This document shows positions 53,071 through 62,960 of a stretch of DNA of 64,000 bases, piece by piece. Location: NCBI RefSeq assembly GCF_019802285.1, contig NZ_JAIEUJ010000002.1:620001-684000 (forward strand). The letters are read 5' to 3'. Numbering within the stretch: position 1 is the first letter of the stretch; the number at the start of each line of letters is the position of its first letter. Origin of the DNA: Novilysobacter antarcticus. GTDB lineage: Bacteria > Pseudomonadota > Gammaproteobacteria > Xanthomonadales > Xanthomonadaceae. Under the pieces are notes generated by a model that was given only the letters and a program-made list of their open reading frames with translations, was not told the origin of the DNA and ran no database searches. A program made the translations under genes and the position numbers.

Positions 53071-53847
53071 GTGATCCGTGCGATCGCCGCCGCGGTCCTG
53101 GTGGCAATCCCCTTCGTCGGCGTCCTCGCCGGCGAGGGGGACTACCTGCCGATACCGGCCGGCAAGTTTGCCAGTGCACTGAACTACGAAGACGCGCCCG
53201 GCAAACAGCCGGTCGCGGCCTACTCGATGATGCGTACCCCGGTCACCAACGCCGACTTCCTGGCGTTCGTGAAGGCCAACCCGAAGTGGCGGCGCGACCG
53301 GGTGCCGACCGTCATGGCCGAGAAACGCTACCTGTCGCACTGGGCCGGCCCGCTGGAGCTGGGCGAGACGGCCAAGCCGGGCCAGCCGGTGGTACAGGTC
53401 AGCTGGTTCGCTGCCGACGCCTACTGCGCCGCCCAGGGCGCCCGCCTGCCCACCTGGACGGAATGGGAATACGCCGCGGCTGCCGATGAGACCCGGCGCG
53501 ACGCCCGCAGCGACCGCATCTGGCGCGAACGCATCCTGCGCTGGTACTCGCGGCCCTCAAACACCGCCCTGCCCCGCGCCGGCCTGCAACCGGCCAACGT
53601 CTACGGCGTGCAGGACCTGCACGGGCTGGTCTGGGAATGGACCGAGGACTTCTCCTCGATGCTGATGGACGCCGACAACCGCAACCAGGGCGACCCGGAC
53701 AACGCCCGCTTCTGCGGCGCCGGCGCGCTGTCGATGAACGACCGCGACAACTACGCCGTACTGATGCGCGTGGCGATGCTGTCCTCGCTCAGCGCCGAGG
53801 CGACCACCGCCAACCTGGGTTTCCGCTGCGTCAAGGACACACCATGA
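53071..53847 (+). CDS. nirV: NirV, formylglycine-generating-enzyme-like protein
   Basis: 258 residues from a GTG one base after the nirK stop, with a signal peptide (cut near VLAG). The FGE-sulfatase (SUMF1) fold shows PVTNADFLAFV, PVVQVSWFAADAYCAAQGARLPTWTEWEYAA, NVYGVQDLHGLVWEWTEDF and terminal LGFRCVKD. NirV genes follow nirK in many denitrifiers; their function is not established and they are dispensable for NirK activity in some species. The usual active-site Cys pair of true FGE is not evident. It overlaps the SCO gene as ATGA. Confidence 0.88.
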   Translation: MIRAIAAAVLVAIPFVGVLAGEGDYLPIPAGKFASALNYEDAPGKQPVAAYSMMRTPVTNADFLAFVKANPKWRRDRVPTVMAEKRYLSHWAGPLELGETAKPGQPVVQVSWFAADAYCAAQGARLPTWTEWEYAAAADETRRDARSDRIWRERILRWYSRPSNTALPRAGLQPANVYGVQDLHGLVWEWTEDFSSMLMDADNRNQGDPDNARFCGAGALSMNDRDNYAVLMRVAMLSSLSAEATTANLGFRCVKDTP

Positions 53848-54446
53848 AATCACTTGCCCTTTCCATCGCCCTGGCCGTGCTGGCTGGCGGCACGGTGGCG
53901 ATCCCGGCCGCGGCCCTGGCCGCCTCCCCCGCTTCGCAGAAGTCGCCCCTGCCGAGCAACTCGGTCTACCAGCTGGACGTGCAACTGACCGATCAGGCCG
54001 GCCGCAAAAGCGCGTGGCGTGACAAGCGCGGCCAGCCCCAGCTGGTATCGATGTTCTACACCTCCTGCCAGTACATCTGCCCGCTGATCATCGACAGTGG
54101 CAAGGCGGTGCAGAAGCAGCTCGACGACAGCGAGCGTGAAAAGCTCGGCGTGACCCTGATCAGCATGGACCCGGCCCGCGATACGCCGCAGGCACTGGCC
54201 AAGATCGCCACCCAACGGAAACTCGATCCGGCGCAGTGGACCCTGGCCAGCCCCGCAGCCGACGACGTGCGCTCCGTCGCAGGTGTGCTCAACATCCGCT
54301 ATCGCGCACTGGCAGATGGCGAGTTCAACCACACCAGTGCGCTGGTCCTGCTGGACGGCGAGGGCCGGATCCTGGCCCGTACCGAGAAGATGGGTAGCAA
54401 GCCCGATCCGGAGTTCGTCGCCGCGGTGCGCAAGGCACTCAAGTAA
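53844..54446 (+). CDS. SCO1/SenC family copper chaperone
   Basis: 200 residues with a signal peptide (to about ALA, residue 27). Thioredoxin fold with the copper ligands C75-x3-C79 (SMFYTSCQYICPL) and H163 (FNHTSALVLL). SCO proteins deliver copper to CuA of cytochrome oxidase, or to cbb3 and other copper enzymes. Here it is coupled to nirV and lies just before ccoN, so NirK or CcoN are the likely clients. The start codon overlaps the nirV stop. Confidence 0.93.
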   Translation: MKSLALSIALAVLAGGTVAIPAAALAASPASQKSPLPSNSVYQLDVQLTDQAGRKSAWRDKRGQPQLVSMFYTSCQYICPLIIDSGKAVQKQLDDSEREKLGVTLISMDPARDTPQALAKIATQRKLDPAQWTLASPAADDVRSVAGVLNIRYRALADGEFNHTSALVLLDGEGRILARTEKMGSKPDPEFVAAVRKALK

Positions 54447-54834
54447 GCCGTCCCTCCGGGGGCTCCATCCGGGCACACGCCAGATCCGGCACAGCCTGAC
54501 GCTACGCCGGCGTCGGGCATGGCTGCGTTTCGTCGGCGCGATCATCTACAATGTCCGTACCTGGCCGCATCCAGTGCTGGTATTCAGCAAAGCGGCAGGC
54601 AGGCGGGCGGTCAAGGCGCCCAGCCGGCCCATCACGAGCGGCGCTGTGTCCGTTCGCCCGTGCTGGTTCGGGTGCGCGCCGAGACCTGCCACGGACTCAT
54701 CGGAAAGTGGTCGGGCGACGGCTTACCGCAGACACTCCTTACCACCCACCGCACCCCACCAGATTGATCCAGATCAAGTACCCGTCAGCTTGCATTCGGG
54801 AAAATAGGTGCTAACGCAAAATGAAGGTCCATCC
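54447..54834. other. Intergenic region between SCO gene and ccoN
   Basis: 388 bases without a convincing gene. A TACAAT hexamer at 54547-54552 resembles a -10 box but has no good -35. The functional site I can name is the FNR box at 54764-54777; the rest shows no repeats or terminator. Confidence 0.6.
54764..54777 (+). promoter_or_regulatory. FNR/ANR box upstream of ccoN
   Basis: Perfect TTGAT-CCAG-ATCAA, centre about 64 bases before the ccoN ATG. A class II start near 54812 would have AAAATA around 54800-54806 as -10. Oxygen-limited induction of cbb3 oxidase by FNR/ANR is standard in gammaproteobacteria. Confidence 0.88.
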
Positions 54835-56328
54835 ATGACTGTGCATCACGATGCCGTGGCAAGGCCGGGCGCTCCCGGCGTACCCGAGGCCGCCGCTCCA
54901 CGCGGTTACTACAACGACAAGGTCGTTCACCAATTCGTGGTGGCGACGATGTTCTGGGGCATCGTGGGCATGGCGGTCGGCGTGTTCATCGCTGCCCAGC
55001 TGTACTGGCCGGCGCTGAACTTCGACACCCCGTGGCTCAGTTACGGCCGCCTGCGCCCGCTGCACACCAACGGGGTGATCTTCGCCTTCGGTGGCTCGGT
55101 CCTCTTTGCCACCAGCCTGTACGTGGTCCAGCGCACCTGCCACGTCCGCCTCCTCTCGGACAAGCTTGCCAGCTTCGTCTTCTGGGGCTGGCAGCTGGCC
55201 ATGGTCAGCGCGGTGATCACGCTGCCGCTGGGAATCACCCAGAGCAAGGAATACGCCGAGCTGGAATGGCCGATCGACATCCTGATCGCGGTCGTCTGGG
55301 TGGCCTATGGGTGGTTGTTCTTCGGCACCATCGCCAAGCGCAAGGTCAAGCACATCTATGTCGCCAACTGGTTCTACGGCGCGTACATCATCGGCGTGTG
55401 CATGCTGCACATCGTCAACAACCTGGCCATGCCGGCCGGGCTGTTCAAGTCGTACTCCCTCTACACCGGCGCAGTGGATGCGATGGCACAGTGGTGGTAT
55501 GGGCACAACGCGGTGGCATTCCTGCTGACCGTGGGCTACCTGGCGATGATGTATTACTTCGTCCCCAAGCAGGCGCAGCGCCCGATCTACTCCTACCGCT
55601 TGTCGATCGTTCACTTCTGGGCGCTGATCTCGGTCTACATGTGGGCCGGCCCGCACCACCTGCACTACACCGCGCTGCCTGACTGGGCGCAATCGGTGGG
55701 CATGGTGTTCTCGGTGATCCTGCTCGCTCCCAGCTGGGGCGGCGCGATGAACGGCATCCTGACCCTGTCGGGCGTATGGCACAAACTGCGCACCGACCCG
55801 ATCCTGAAGTTCCTGATCGTCGCCATCAGCTTCTACATGATCGCGACCTTTGAAGGTCCGCTCCTGTCGATCAAGACGGTCAACTCGCTCAGCCACTACA
55901 CCGACTGGACGGTGGGCCACGTCCACGCCGGCACCTTGGGCTGGGTGGCTATGATCTCCTTCGGCTCGCTGTACTCGCTCTATCCCCGCCTGATCGGGGC
56001 CAAGGAGATGTTCTCGACCAAGTGGATCGACGCGCACTTCTGGCTGCACACCATCGGCGTGGTGTTCTACATCGCCTCGATGTGGATCGCCGGAATCACC
56101 CAGGGCCTGATGTGGCGCGCAACCAACGCCGACGGCACGCTGACCTACAGCTTCGTCGAGTCGCTGGCGGTCACCTATCCGTACTACCTGGGCCGCCTGC
56201 TGGGCGGGGTGATGGTACTGGCGGGAATCTGCCTGATGGCTTGGAACATGTGGCGCACACGCCAGAGCGTGCTCGCACCTGCCGCACATCCGGTCCTGCC
56301 GCCACACGCGGCAGCGGCAAAGGGCTGA
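54835..56328 (+). CDS. ccoN: cbb3-type cytochrome oxidase subunit I
   Basis: 497 residues, twelve membrane helices. Haem and copper His ligands lie in [12 protein letters not shown], the [12 protein letters not shown] helix, [16 protein letters not shown] and [17 protein letters not shown]. It forms the catalytic haem b/b3-CuB centre reducing oxygen with high affinity. ATG 54835 is preceded by GAAGG; a GTG at 54808 is in frame but extends beyond the family start. First gene of ccoNOQP. Confidence 0.97.
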   Translation: MTVHHDAVARPGAPGVPEAAAPRGYYNDKVVHQFVVATMFWGIVGMAVGVFIAAQLYWPALNFDTPWLSYGRLRPLHTNGVIFAFGGSVLFATSLYVVQRTCHVRLLSDKLASFVFWGWQLAMVSAVITLPLGITQSKEYAELEWPIDILIAVVWVAYGWLFFGTIAKRKVKHIYVANWFYGAYIIGVCMLHIVNNLAMPAGLFKSYSLYTGAVDAMAQWWYGHNAVAFLLTVGYLAMMYYFVPKQAQRPIYSYRLSIVHFWALISVYMWAGPHHLHYTALPDWAQSVGMVFSVILLAPSWGGAMNGILTLSGVWHKLRTDPILKFLIVAISFYMIATFEGPLLSIKTVNSLSHYTDWTVGHVHAGTLGWVAMISFGSLYSLYPRLIGAKEMFSTKWIDAHFWLHTIGVVFYIASMWIAGITQGLMWRATNADGTLTYSFVESLAVTYPYYLGRLLGGVMVLAGICLMAWNMWRTRQSVLAPAAHPVLPPHAAAAKG

Positions 56329-56338
56329 GGAAGACAAG

Positions 56339-56953
56339 ATGGCTTTCGGACACGAAAAGATTGAGAAGAACATCGGCCTGCTGGCAGTGCTGGTGGCGGT
56401 GGCGGTTTCACTGGGTGGATTGGCGGAAATCGTTCCGCTGATGTACCAGGCAGAGGCGATCAAACCCCTGCCGGGTGTCAAACCCTACCCCGCGCTGCAA
56501 CTGGCCGGCCGCGACGTGTACGTTCGCGAGGGGTGCTACAACTGCCATTCGCAGATGATCCGCACCCTGCGTTTCGAGACCGAGCGCTACGGCCATTATT
56601 CGCTGGCCGGCGAGTCCGTCTACGACCGTCCGTTCCAGTGGGGATCCAAGCGCACCGGGCCGGACCTGGCCCGGATCGGCGGTCGCTATTCCGACGACTG
56701 GCACCGCGTCCACATGGTCGATCCGCGCGCCCTGGTGCCCGAATCGAACATGCCGGCGTTCCCGTGGCTGGCCAAGAACGAGGTCAGCGGCGAGAAGATC
56801 ACCCGCCACATGAAGGCCCTGCAGCGCTTGGGCGACCCGTACACCGACGAGGAAGTGGCCAGCGCCGCGGACGACGTGGCAGGGAAGACCGAACTCGACG
56901 CAGTCGTTGCCTACCTGCAAGGCCTCGGCCTGCATGCGCCCCGCGGAGGTTGA
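56339..56953 (+). CDS. ccoO: cbb3-type cytochrome oxidase subunit II (monohaem cytochrome c)
   Basis: 204 residues: one N-terminal membrane anchor (about 12-32), then a periplasmic cytochrome c with C66-Y-N-C69-H70 ([13 protein letters not shown]) and a Met ligand in the [10 protein letters not shown] segment. It passes electrons from CcoP to CcoN. Ten bases after ccoN. Confidence 0.97.
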   Translation: MAFGHEKIEKNIGLLAVLVAVAVSLGGLAEIVPLMYQAEAIKPLPGVKPYPALQLAGRDVYVREGCYNCHSQMIRTLRFETERYGHYSLAGESVYDRPFQWGSKRTGPDLARIGGRYSDDWHRVHMVDPRALVPESNMPAFPWLAKNEVSGEKITRHMKALQRLGDPYTDEEVASAADDVAGKTELDAVVAYLQGLGLHAPRGG

Positions 56954-56956
56954 ACC

Positions 56957-57130
56957 ATGCTGTCTGGATTGATCACCCTCTTCCTGATGCTGATCTTCAT
57001 CGGCATCTGGGTCTGGGCCTGGCGCCCGGAGAACAAGGCTGCATTTGATGAGACGGCACGTCTCGCGCTTGAAGACGAACCGGGCGACATGGCTATCGTC
57101 GCCAACGACGCAAGGAAACAGGACGCATGA
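56957..57130 (+). CDS. ccoQ: cbb3 oxidase small subunit CcoQ
   Basis: 57 residues: a single membrane helix (LSGLITLFLMLIFIGIWVWAW) followed by RPENKAAFDETARLAL and an acidic tail, the CcoQ pattern. It stabilises the assembled oxidase. It starts four bases after ccoO and overlaps ccoP as ATGA. Confidence 0.93.
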   Translation: MLSGLITLFLMLIFIGIWVWAWRPENKAAFDETARLALEDEPGDMAIVANDARKQDA

Positions 57131-58059
57131 GCACCAGTTGGTCGTGGTATGTCATTGCCTTGGCGGCATTCAACCTGCTCGGCATCAGCTGGCTGCTGTG
57201 GTGGACCTCCAAGCGCCGCCCCGGGGACCCGAAGCCGGAGGAAACCAGTCATTACTGGGACGAGGACATCACCGAATACAACAAGCCGATGCCGCGCTGG
57301 TGGATCCAGGGCTTCTACATCAGCATCGCGTTCGGAATTGCCTATTTCTTCTGGTACGGCGGCCTCGGCAGCTACCCCGGCTACAGCGGTTGGTCGTCGA
57401 AAACCGAGCACGCGCAGGACAAGGCGATCTGGGATGAGACCCTGGCCGAGACGTTCCGTCCGTACGAAGGCAAGCCGATCGACCAGCTCGCCGGCGATCC
57501 GGTGGCGCTGAACCTGGGACGCTCGATCTTTGCCAACACCTGCGCGACCTGCCACGGCTCCTCGGCCCAGGGTGCGATCGGCTATCCCAACCTGACCGAT
57601 GACATCTGGCATTGGGGTGGTGCGCCCGACACGATCCTGGAAACCGTCCTGGACGGTCGCGAAGGCGTGATGCCCGAGTGGGGCAAGGTCCTGACCGGCA
57701 TGGGCGGCGAGAACGCCGTCGACTACGTGATTGCCTACGTGCGCGCCCTGGGTACGACCGACCAGGCGACCCGCAACGACTTCATGGCCGCACGCGGCAA
57801 GAAGCTCTACGACGGCGTCTGCGTGGCGTGTCACGGGGTGGACGGCAAGGGCAACCAGGCCCTGGGCGCGCCCGACCTGACCGATGACTACTGGATGTAC
57901 GGCGACAGCAAGGAAAGCCTGTACCAGACCATCGCGAACGGTCGCCACGGCGTGATGCCGGCGCACCGCGAGGTGCTGGGCGAGACCCGCTCGCGTCTGG
58001 TGGCCGCGTATGTCTGGTCATTGTCCAACAAGCCGGCGGATACCAAGGCGGCTCAATGA
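57127..58059 (+). CDS. ccoP: cbb3-type cytochrome oxidase subunit III (dihaem cytochrome c)
   Basis: 310 residues: an N-terminal helix, the conserved YWDEDITEYNKPMPRWW loop, a second helix (about 60-78), then two cytochrome c domains with C139-A-T-C142-H143 and C232-V-A-C235-H236. It accepts electrons from soluble cytochrome c. Overlaps the next small gene as ATGA. Confidence 0.97.
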   Translation: MSTSWSWYVIALAAFNLLGISWLLWWTSKRRPGDPKPEETSHYWDEDITEYNKPMPRWWIQGFYISIAFGIAYFFWYGGLGSYPGYSGWSSKTEHAQDKAIWDETLAETFRPYEGKPIDQLAGDPVALNLGRSIFANTCATCHGSSAQGAIGYPNLTDDIWHWGGAPDTILETVLDGREGVMPEWGKVLTGMGGENAVDYVIAYVRALGTTDQATRNDFMAARGKKLYDGVCVACHGVDGKGNQALGAPDLTDDYWMYGDSKESLYQTIANGRHGVMPAHREVLGETRSRLVAAYVWSLSNKPADTKAAQ

Positions 58060-58355
58060 GTAAATACGCGCAGCCCTCACCAATGGAACACCCGCCGCGA
58101 CCGATGGCGCAGCGGGTGGGAGCGATCCTCTGGCCGAGCTTCTTTGCGGCCGGAGTCTCCACGATGGTTTTCTTCGCCCTCGTGGATCCCTTGCAGCTGC
58201 GCGACATGACCTTCCCCGAGGTGTCCATCACCCCGGGGCTGGGTTACACGATCGGCTTCTTCATGTTCTGGCTGGCGACCGCGTCATCGAGCCTCTTCAC
58301 CTGGCTGCTGTTGCGGCCCGCAAGCAGGTTCAATCAATCGTTACCCCCGAAGTAA
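58056..58355 (+). CDS. Small two-helix membrane protein between ccoP and ccoG, unknown
   Basis: 99 residues with two membrane helices (about 20-42 and 62-86), a short periplasmic loop (LQLRDMTFPEVSITPG) and no metal motif. I do not recognise it as a named Cco factor. It is translationally coupled to ccoP and 22 bases before ccoG, so it is likely an assembly or accessory subunit particular to this lineage. Confidence 0.75.
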   Translation: MSKYAQPSPMEHPPRPMAQRVGAILWPSFFAAGVSTMVFFALVDPLQLRDMTFPEVSITPGLGYTIGFFMFWLATASSSLFTWLLLRPASRFNQSLPPK

Positions 58356-58377
58356 CCATCATTACAGGCAGTCTGCG

Positions 58378-59943
58378 GTGAGCAAGAAAATCGACATCGA
58401 CCTCCTTGACGACGGCAGCGGAAGCTCCGTCTACGTCAAGGAGCGGAAGGTCTATCCGCGAGATGTCAACGGCCGGTTCGACCGCCTGCGCAAGGCGGCG
58501 GTGTTCTGGTTGCTGGGCATGTACTACGTGTTCCCGTGGCTGCAGTGGGATGGCCACCAAGCGGTCCTGTTCGATCTGCCGGCGCGCAAGTTCTACGTCT
58601 TCGGGCTGACCTTCTGGCCACAGGATTTCACCTTCCTGGCGATGCTGCTGATCATCCTGGCGATGATCCTGTTTTTTGTCACCGCCCTGGCCGGGCGCAT
58701 CTGGTGCGGTTACGCCTGCCCGCAAACGGTCTGGACCGAAGTGTTCCTGTGGATGGAGCGCTGGACGGAGGGTGACCGCGCCAAGCGGATGAAGCTGGAC
58801 GCCGGCCCGTGGAACGGCAACAAGATCCTGCGCAAGGGCAGCAAGCACGTGCTGTGGATCGCCTTCGCGCTGTGGACGGGCTTCACGTTCGTCGGTTTTT
58901 TCACCCCGATCGTCAGCCTCGGCCAGCGCATCTGGCCGTTCGACTGGAACGGCTGGGAAACCTTCTGGGTGTTCTTCTACGCGCTTGCCACGCTGGGCAA
59001 CGCAGGCTTCCTGCGTGAGCAGGTCTGCCGCTACATGTGCCCGTACGCGCGCTTCCAGAGCGCGATGTTCGACCGCGACACCCTGATCATCGCCTACGAC
59101 CCGATGCGCGGTGAGCCGCGCGGACCTCGCCGTCGCGGCCTGGGCGATGTCATCTCGCGCGGCCGTGGCCTGCTCGACAAGGCGCTGGCCTACGAACTGG
59201 TCTTCCGGGCGAGCGGTCACGACGCCGCCGGCAACGCCATGGAAGTGGCGCGTGCCGATGCCGGGCTGCCCAACGACGCCGCATTCGGTGCCAGCCTGGA
59301 GGTCGCCCTGCCGCGCCCGGACCCCGAACTGGCCGGTGACTGCATCGATTGCACGTTGTGCGTGCAGGTCTGCCCGACCGGCATCGATATCCGCAACGGC
59401 CTGCAGTACGACTGCATTGCCTGCGGTGCGTGTGTCGATGTGTGCGACGAGGTCATGGACAAGATGGGCTACCCGCGTGGCCTGATCCGCTACTCCACCC
59501 AGAACGCGATCGACGGCAAGCCGACCCGCGTCCTGCGCCCGCGCGTGTTCATCTATGCGGCGCTGCTGCTCGTTCTGACGGGTGCCTGGGCCTGGGGCAT
59601 TGCCGCCCGCAGCCCGCTGATCGTGGACGTGCTGCGTGACCGCAACGCGCTCTACCGGGTCACCGCCGACGGCATCGACAACGGCTACACCCTGAAGCTG
59701 GTCAACAAGACCGACATGGAGCAGGACTATCGCATCACTCTGGACGCCAAGACACCAGGGATCGAGTTGCGCGACGCCGGCACCAACGTGCACGTGCAGG
59801 CCGCTCAGGTCGCGTCGGTACCGGTGGAAGTCACCGCCCCGGCCAGCGTGCAGGGCCGCCACGAGGTGCGCTTCATCATCGAGTCGGCCGACGGCAGCAT
59901 CCGCCAGGTCGCGGACAGCAGCTTCTTTGGACCCACCCCATGA
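58378..59943 (+). CDS. ccoG: CcoG/RdxA-type polyferredoxin, cbb3 assembly
   Basis: 521 residues from a GTG. N-terminal membrane helices carry CGYACPQTVWTEVF and CRYMCPYARFQSAMFD; two 4Fe-4S motifs follow (CIDCTLCVQVCPTG and CIACGACVDVCDEVMDKMG), and a C-terminal periplasmic IG-like domain follows one more helix. CcoG reduces Cu(II) for delivery to CcoN. Overlaps fixH as ATGA. Confidence 0.95.
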   Translation: MSKKIDIDLLDDGSGSSVYVKERKVYPRDVNGRFDRLRKAAVFWLLGMYYVFPWLQWDGHQAVLFDLPARKFYVFGLTFWPQDFTFLAMLLIILAMILFFVTALAGRIWCGYACPQTVWTEVFLWMERWTEGDRAKRMKLDAGPWNGNKILRKGSKHVLWIAFALWTGFTFVGFFTPIVSLGQRIWPFDWNGWETFWVFFYALATLGNAGFLREQVCRYMCPYARFQSAMFDRDTLIIAYDPMRGEPRGPRRRGLGDVISRGRGLLDKALAYELVFRASGHDAAGNAMEVARADAGLPNDAAFGASLEVALPRPDPELAGDCIDCTLCVQVCPTGIDIRNGLQYDCIACGACVDVCDEVMDKMGYPRGLIRYSTQNAIDGKPTRVLRPRVFIYAALLLVLTGAWAWGIAARSPLIVDVLRDRNALYRVTADGIDNGYTLKLVNKTDMEQDYRITLDAKTPGIELRDAGTNVHVQAAQVASVPVEVTAPASVQGRHEVRFIIESADGSIRQVADSSFFGPTP

Positions 59944-60485
59944 CCAACGCCTCCCCGAAAAAACCCGGCAATCCGGCTGACGCCAACAGCAAGCCGGAAT
60001 CGCCCTGGCGGATGCCGATCGTCTGGCTGGTGATCGCGCTGCCGGCGGCCGTGGTGATCGCCAGCATCGGCCTGATCTTCATCGCTGGCGGCGACGGCAA
60101 CGATGTGGTCCGCGACGACGTCCAGCGCACCGCGCAGATCCAGACCGCGGACCTCGGCGCGGATGCGTTCGCCAGGGAGCAGAAACTCAGCGCGATCGTG
60201 CGCACCGACGCGGAGGGCGGCTTCGTCGAAGTGCTCCCGGTCAGCGGCACCTTCGACCGTAACGCGCCACTGCGTCTGACCCTGGCCCACCCGACCGATT
60301 CGGCGCGCGACACGGTGTTGCTGCTCGCCCCGGGCGAGCTGGGCTGGCGCGCCGACGCCGAGCTGGACGACAGCCACGACTGGAAGGTCGAGCTGGGGCC
60401 CGAGGACTCCCATTGGCGCCTGAAAGGGCGTCTCCCCAAGGGCCAGCAGGCCACCAACCTGCGGCCTTCGTTGCAGGCCGAGTAG
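59940..60485 (+). CDS. ccoH: FixH/CcoH family protein, cbb3 assembly
   Basis: 181 residues: a membrane helix (about 26-48) after a Pro-rich cytosolic start, then a periplasmic beta-rich domain typical of FixH (SGTFDRNAPLRLTLAHPTD, LLLAPGELGWRADAELDD). CcoH stabilises CcoN during assembly. Located between ccoG and ccoI, the usual order. Confidence 0.9.
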   Translation: MTNASPKKPGNPADANSKPESPWRMPIVWLVIALPAAVVIASIGLIFIAGGDGNDVVRDDVQRTAQIQTADLGADAFAREQKLSAIVRTDAEGGFVEVLPVSGTFDRNAPLRLTLAHPTDSARDTVLLLAPGELGWRADAELDDSHDWKVELGPEDSHWRLKGRLPKGQQATNLRPSLQAE

Positions 60486-60494
60486 GTCCGTGCA

Positions 60495-62960
60495 ATGGCT
60501 ACGGCGATGAGCGCAGGCGTCACCACGCGCAACGAATCGCTGCTCGCGGATACCGACGGCTGCTACCACTGCGGGGAAGCGCTCCCCGCATCACCGGCGC
60601 GCATCGAACTGGATGGGTCGGACCGCCTGTTCTGCTGCGACGGGTGCGCCGCGGCAGCGCAGTGGATCCGCGAAGCCGATCTGGGCGACTACTACCAGCT
60701 GCGCAGTGAACACGCCGGCCGGGTCGATACCGACCCCGTGGATCTGGCGGTCTGGGACCGCGACGAACTGCTCGCCGAGCACGCCCACGACATCCCCGGC
60801 GGCCGCGAGATCACCCTGCTCACCGACGGGATGCGCTGCGCCGCGTGCGCGTGGCTGATCGACCGCGTGCTGGCACGGGAGGCCGGCGTTCTGGAGGCTG
60901 GCGCAAACGCCGTCACCGGGCGGATCCGGGTCGCCTGGGATCCGGCGCAGACCTCGCTGTCGGTTCCCTTGCAGCGGCTCGTGGCACTCGGCTACCGACC
61001 CTATCTGGCCAGTGGCGAAGCGCGGGAGCGGGCCCATCGCCGCCAACGGAACCGGGACCTGATCCGGATCGGCGTCGCCGGCCTGGGATCGATGCAGGCG
61101 ATGATGCTCGCCGGCTCGCTGTACCTGGACACGACCGGCTCGATGCCGATCCCGACCCGCGACTTTTTCCGCTGGCTGACGTTCCTGGTCTCCACGCCGG
61201 TGGTGTTCTACGCCGGCTGGCCGTTCATCAGCGGCGCATGGCGCGAACTGCGCCACCGCCAACTGGGGATGGACACCTTGATCGCCGGCTCGACCCTGCT
61301 GGCGTACTTCGCCAGCGTGGTCGGCACCATCAGGGGCAGCGAACACGTCTGGTACGACGCCGCGGTGATGTTCGTCTTCCTGCTCTCGATCGCGCGGATG
61401 CTCGAGCAACGCGCGCGCAACATCGCCAGCGCACAGGTCGACGCGCTGGCCCGTGCCCGTCCGGCCTTTGCCACCCGTGAGCTGGCCGACGGCAGCCGGG
61501 AGTCGATCCCCTTGCCGACACTGGTGATCGGCGATATCGCCTGCGTGGCGGTGGGCGAAGTCGTGCCCGCCGACGGCCGGCTGCTGGATGCCCACGCGCG
61601 CTTCGAGGAAGCGCTGCTCACCGGCGAGTCCAGCCCGGTCGACAAAGCCGCGGGCGATCCGGTGTTCGCCGGCACCGTGTGCCGCGAGCAGCCCGCCCGG
61701 CTGGCGGTCACAGAGACCGGCAGTGCCACCCGCCTGTCGCAACTGGCCCGGCTGGTCGAGCAGGCGCAGGCGCAGCGTCCGGCGCTGGCCCGCACCGCCG
61801 AGCGTGTCGCCCACTATTTCGTCAGCGGGCTGTTGGTGGCGACGGTCGCGGTGTACTTCGGCTGGCGCGCGTACGACCCGTCACGCGCTTTCGAGGTCAC
61901 CCTGGCGCTGCTGGTGATCAGCTGCCCGTGCGCGCTGTCATTGGCCGTGCCCGCTGCGCTGGCCGCGGCACACGGGGCTCTGGCCCGGCTTGGCGTGCTG
62001 GCGGTACGCGAGAACGCCCTGGACCGGCTGGCCGACGCCACCGACATCGTCTTCGACAAGACCGGCACCCTCAGCGACGGCAAGCCGGCGCTGGCGGCGG
62101 TCGAGGTGTCGGCCGATCTGGATCGCGCCCAGGTGCTGCGGATCGCGGCGGCGCTGGAGCGCGACAGCGGCCATCCGATCGCGCGCGCGTTTGCGCGCGT
62201 GGAGGACGCTCCCCTGGCCCGCGATGTCCGCGCCGTTCCGGGCCAGGGCATCGAGGGGGTGGTCGACGGCCGGTTGTGGCGTCTTGGGCAGGCGGGTTTC
62301 GCCGCGGGCGCCGGCGACGATGGCTGGCTCTGGCTCGGTGACGGTACCCGGGCGGTCGCGCGTTTCCAGCTGGCCGAGTCGGAGCGCGCCGACGCCCGCC
62401 TCGCGGTCGAATCACTGCGTGAACTGGGGCTCTCGGTCCACCTGTCCAGCGGCGACGCCGCCGGTGCGGTGGCACGCTTCGCCCGGCAGGTCGGCATCGA
62501 AGAGGCACACGCGCGGCAGAGCCCGGAGGACAAGCTCGCCTACGCCCGCGCGCTGCAGGCGCAGGGGCGGATCGTGGCGATGATCGGCGACGGCCTCAAC
62601 GACGCGCCCGTGCTCGCCGGCGCGGATGTCTCGCTGGCGATCGGGGAAGGCGCCGCGCTGGCCCAACGCGCCGCCGATCTGGTGCTGACCGGCTCGTCGC
62701 TGTCGCGCATTCCCGAGGCCGTCTCGGTGGCGCGGCGGACGCGGCGGATCATCCACCAGAACATCGGCTGGGCGATCGGCTACAACGTCCTCGCCCTGCC
62801 CTTGGCGGCCGCTGGCATGGTCACCCCGTGGATCGCCGCACTGGGTATGGCGTTGTCCTCGCTGATTGTCACCGCGAACGCACTGCGCCTGACCCGCGCG
62901 CCGGCAACCGCGCCGGCACGGCGCCACTCCCGACTGACGGCCGCGGAGGGTCGCCCATGA
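60495..62960 (+). CDS. ccoI: Copper-exporting P-type ATPase for cbb3 assembly
   Basis: 821 residues. N-terminal double-Cys metal-binding region (CYHCGEAL and FCCDGCAAA), an HMA domain with C115-x2-C118 (GMRCAACAW), eight membrane helices with the transport motif C477-P-C479, the phosphorylation site D521 in DKTGTL, and GDGLNDAP. FixI/CcoI supplies copper to the periplasm for CuB assembly. Ten bases after ccoH. Confidence 0.96.
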   Translation: MATAMSAGVTTRNESLLADTDGCYHCGEALPASPARIELDGSDRLFCCDGCAAAAQWIREADLGDYYQLRSEHAGRVDTDPVDLAVWDRDELLAEHAHDIPGGREITLLTDGMRCAACAWLIDRVLAREAGVLEAGANAVTGRIRVAWDPAQTSLSVPLQRLVALGYRPYLASGEARERAHRRQRNRDLIRIGVAGLGSMQAMMLAGSLYLDTTGSMPIPTRDFFRWLTFLVSTPVVFYAGWPFISGAWRELRHRQLGMDTLIAGSTLLAYFASVVGTIRGSEHVWYDAAVMFVFLLSIARMLEQRARNIASAQVDALARARPAFATRELADGSRESIPLPTLVIGDIACVAVGEVVPADGRLLDAHARFEEALLTGESSPVDKAAGDPVFAGTVCREQPARLAVTETGSATRLSQLARLVEQAQAQRPALARTAERVAHYFVSGLLVATVAVYFGWRAYDPSRAFEVTLALLVISCPCALSLAVPAALAAAHGALARLGVLAVRENALDRLADATDIVFDKTGTLSDGKPALAAVEVSADLDRAQVLRIAAALERDSGHPIARAFARVEDAPLARDVRAVPGQGIEGVVDGRLWRLGQAGFAAGAGDDGWLWLGDGTRAVARFQLAESERADARLAVESLRELGLSVHLSSGDAAGAVARFARQVGIEEAHARQSPEDKLAYARALQAQGRIVAMIGDGLNDAPVLAGADVSLAIGEGAALAQRAADLVLTGSSLSRIPEAVSVARRTRRIIHQNIGWAIGYNVLALPLAAAGMVTPWIAALGMALSSLIVTANALRLTRAPATAPARRHSRLTAAEGRP

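Noticed and set aside
54811-56481. 556-codon minus-strand frame opposite ccoN
   Set aside because: Antisense to ccoN, with no motif or start signal.
58330-59862. 510-codon minus-strand frame opposite ccoG
   Set aside because: Antisense to ccoG, which carries complete ferredoxin motifs on the plus strand.
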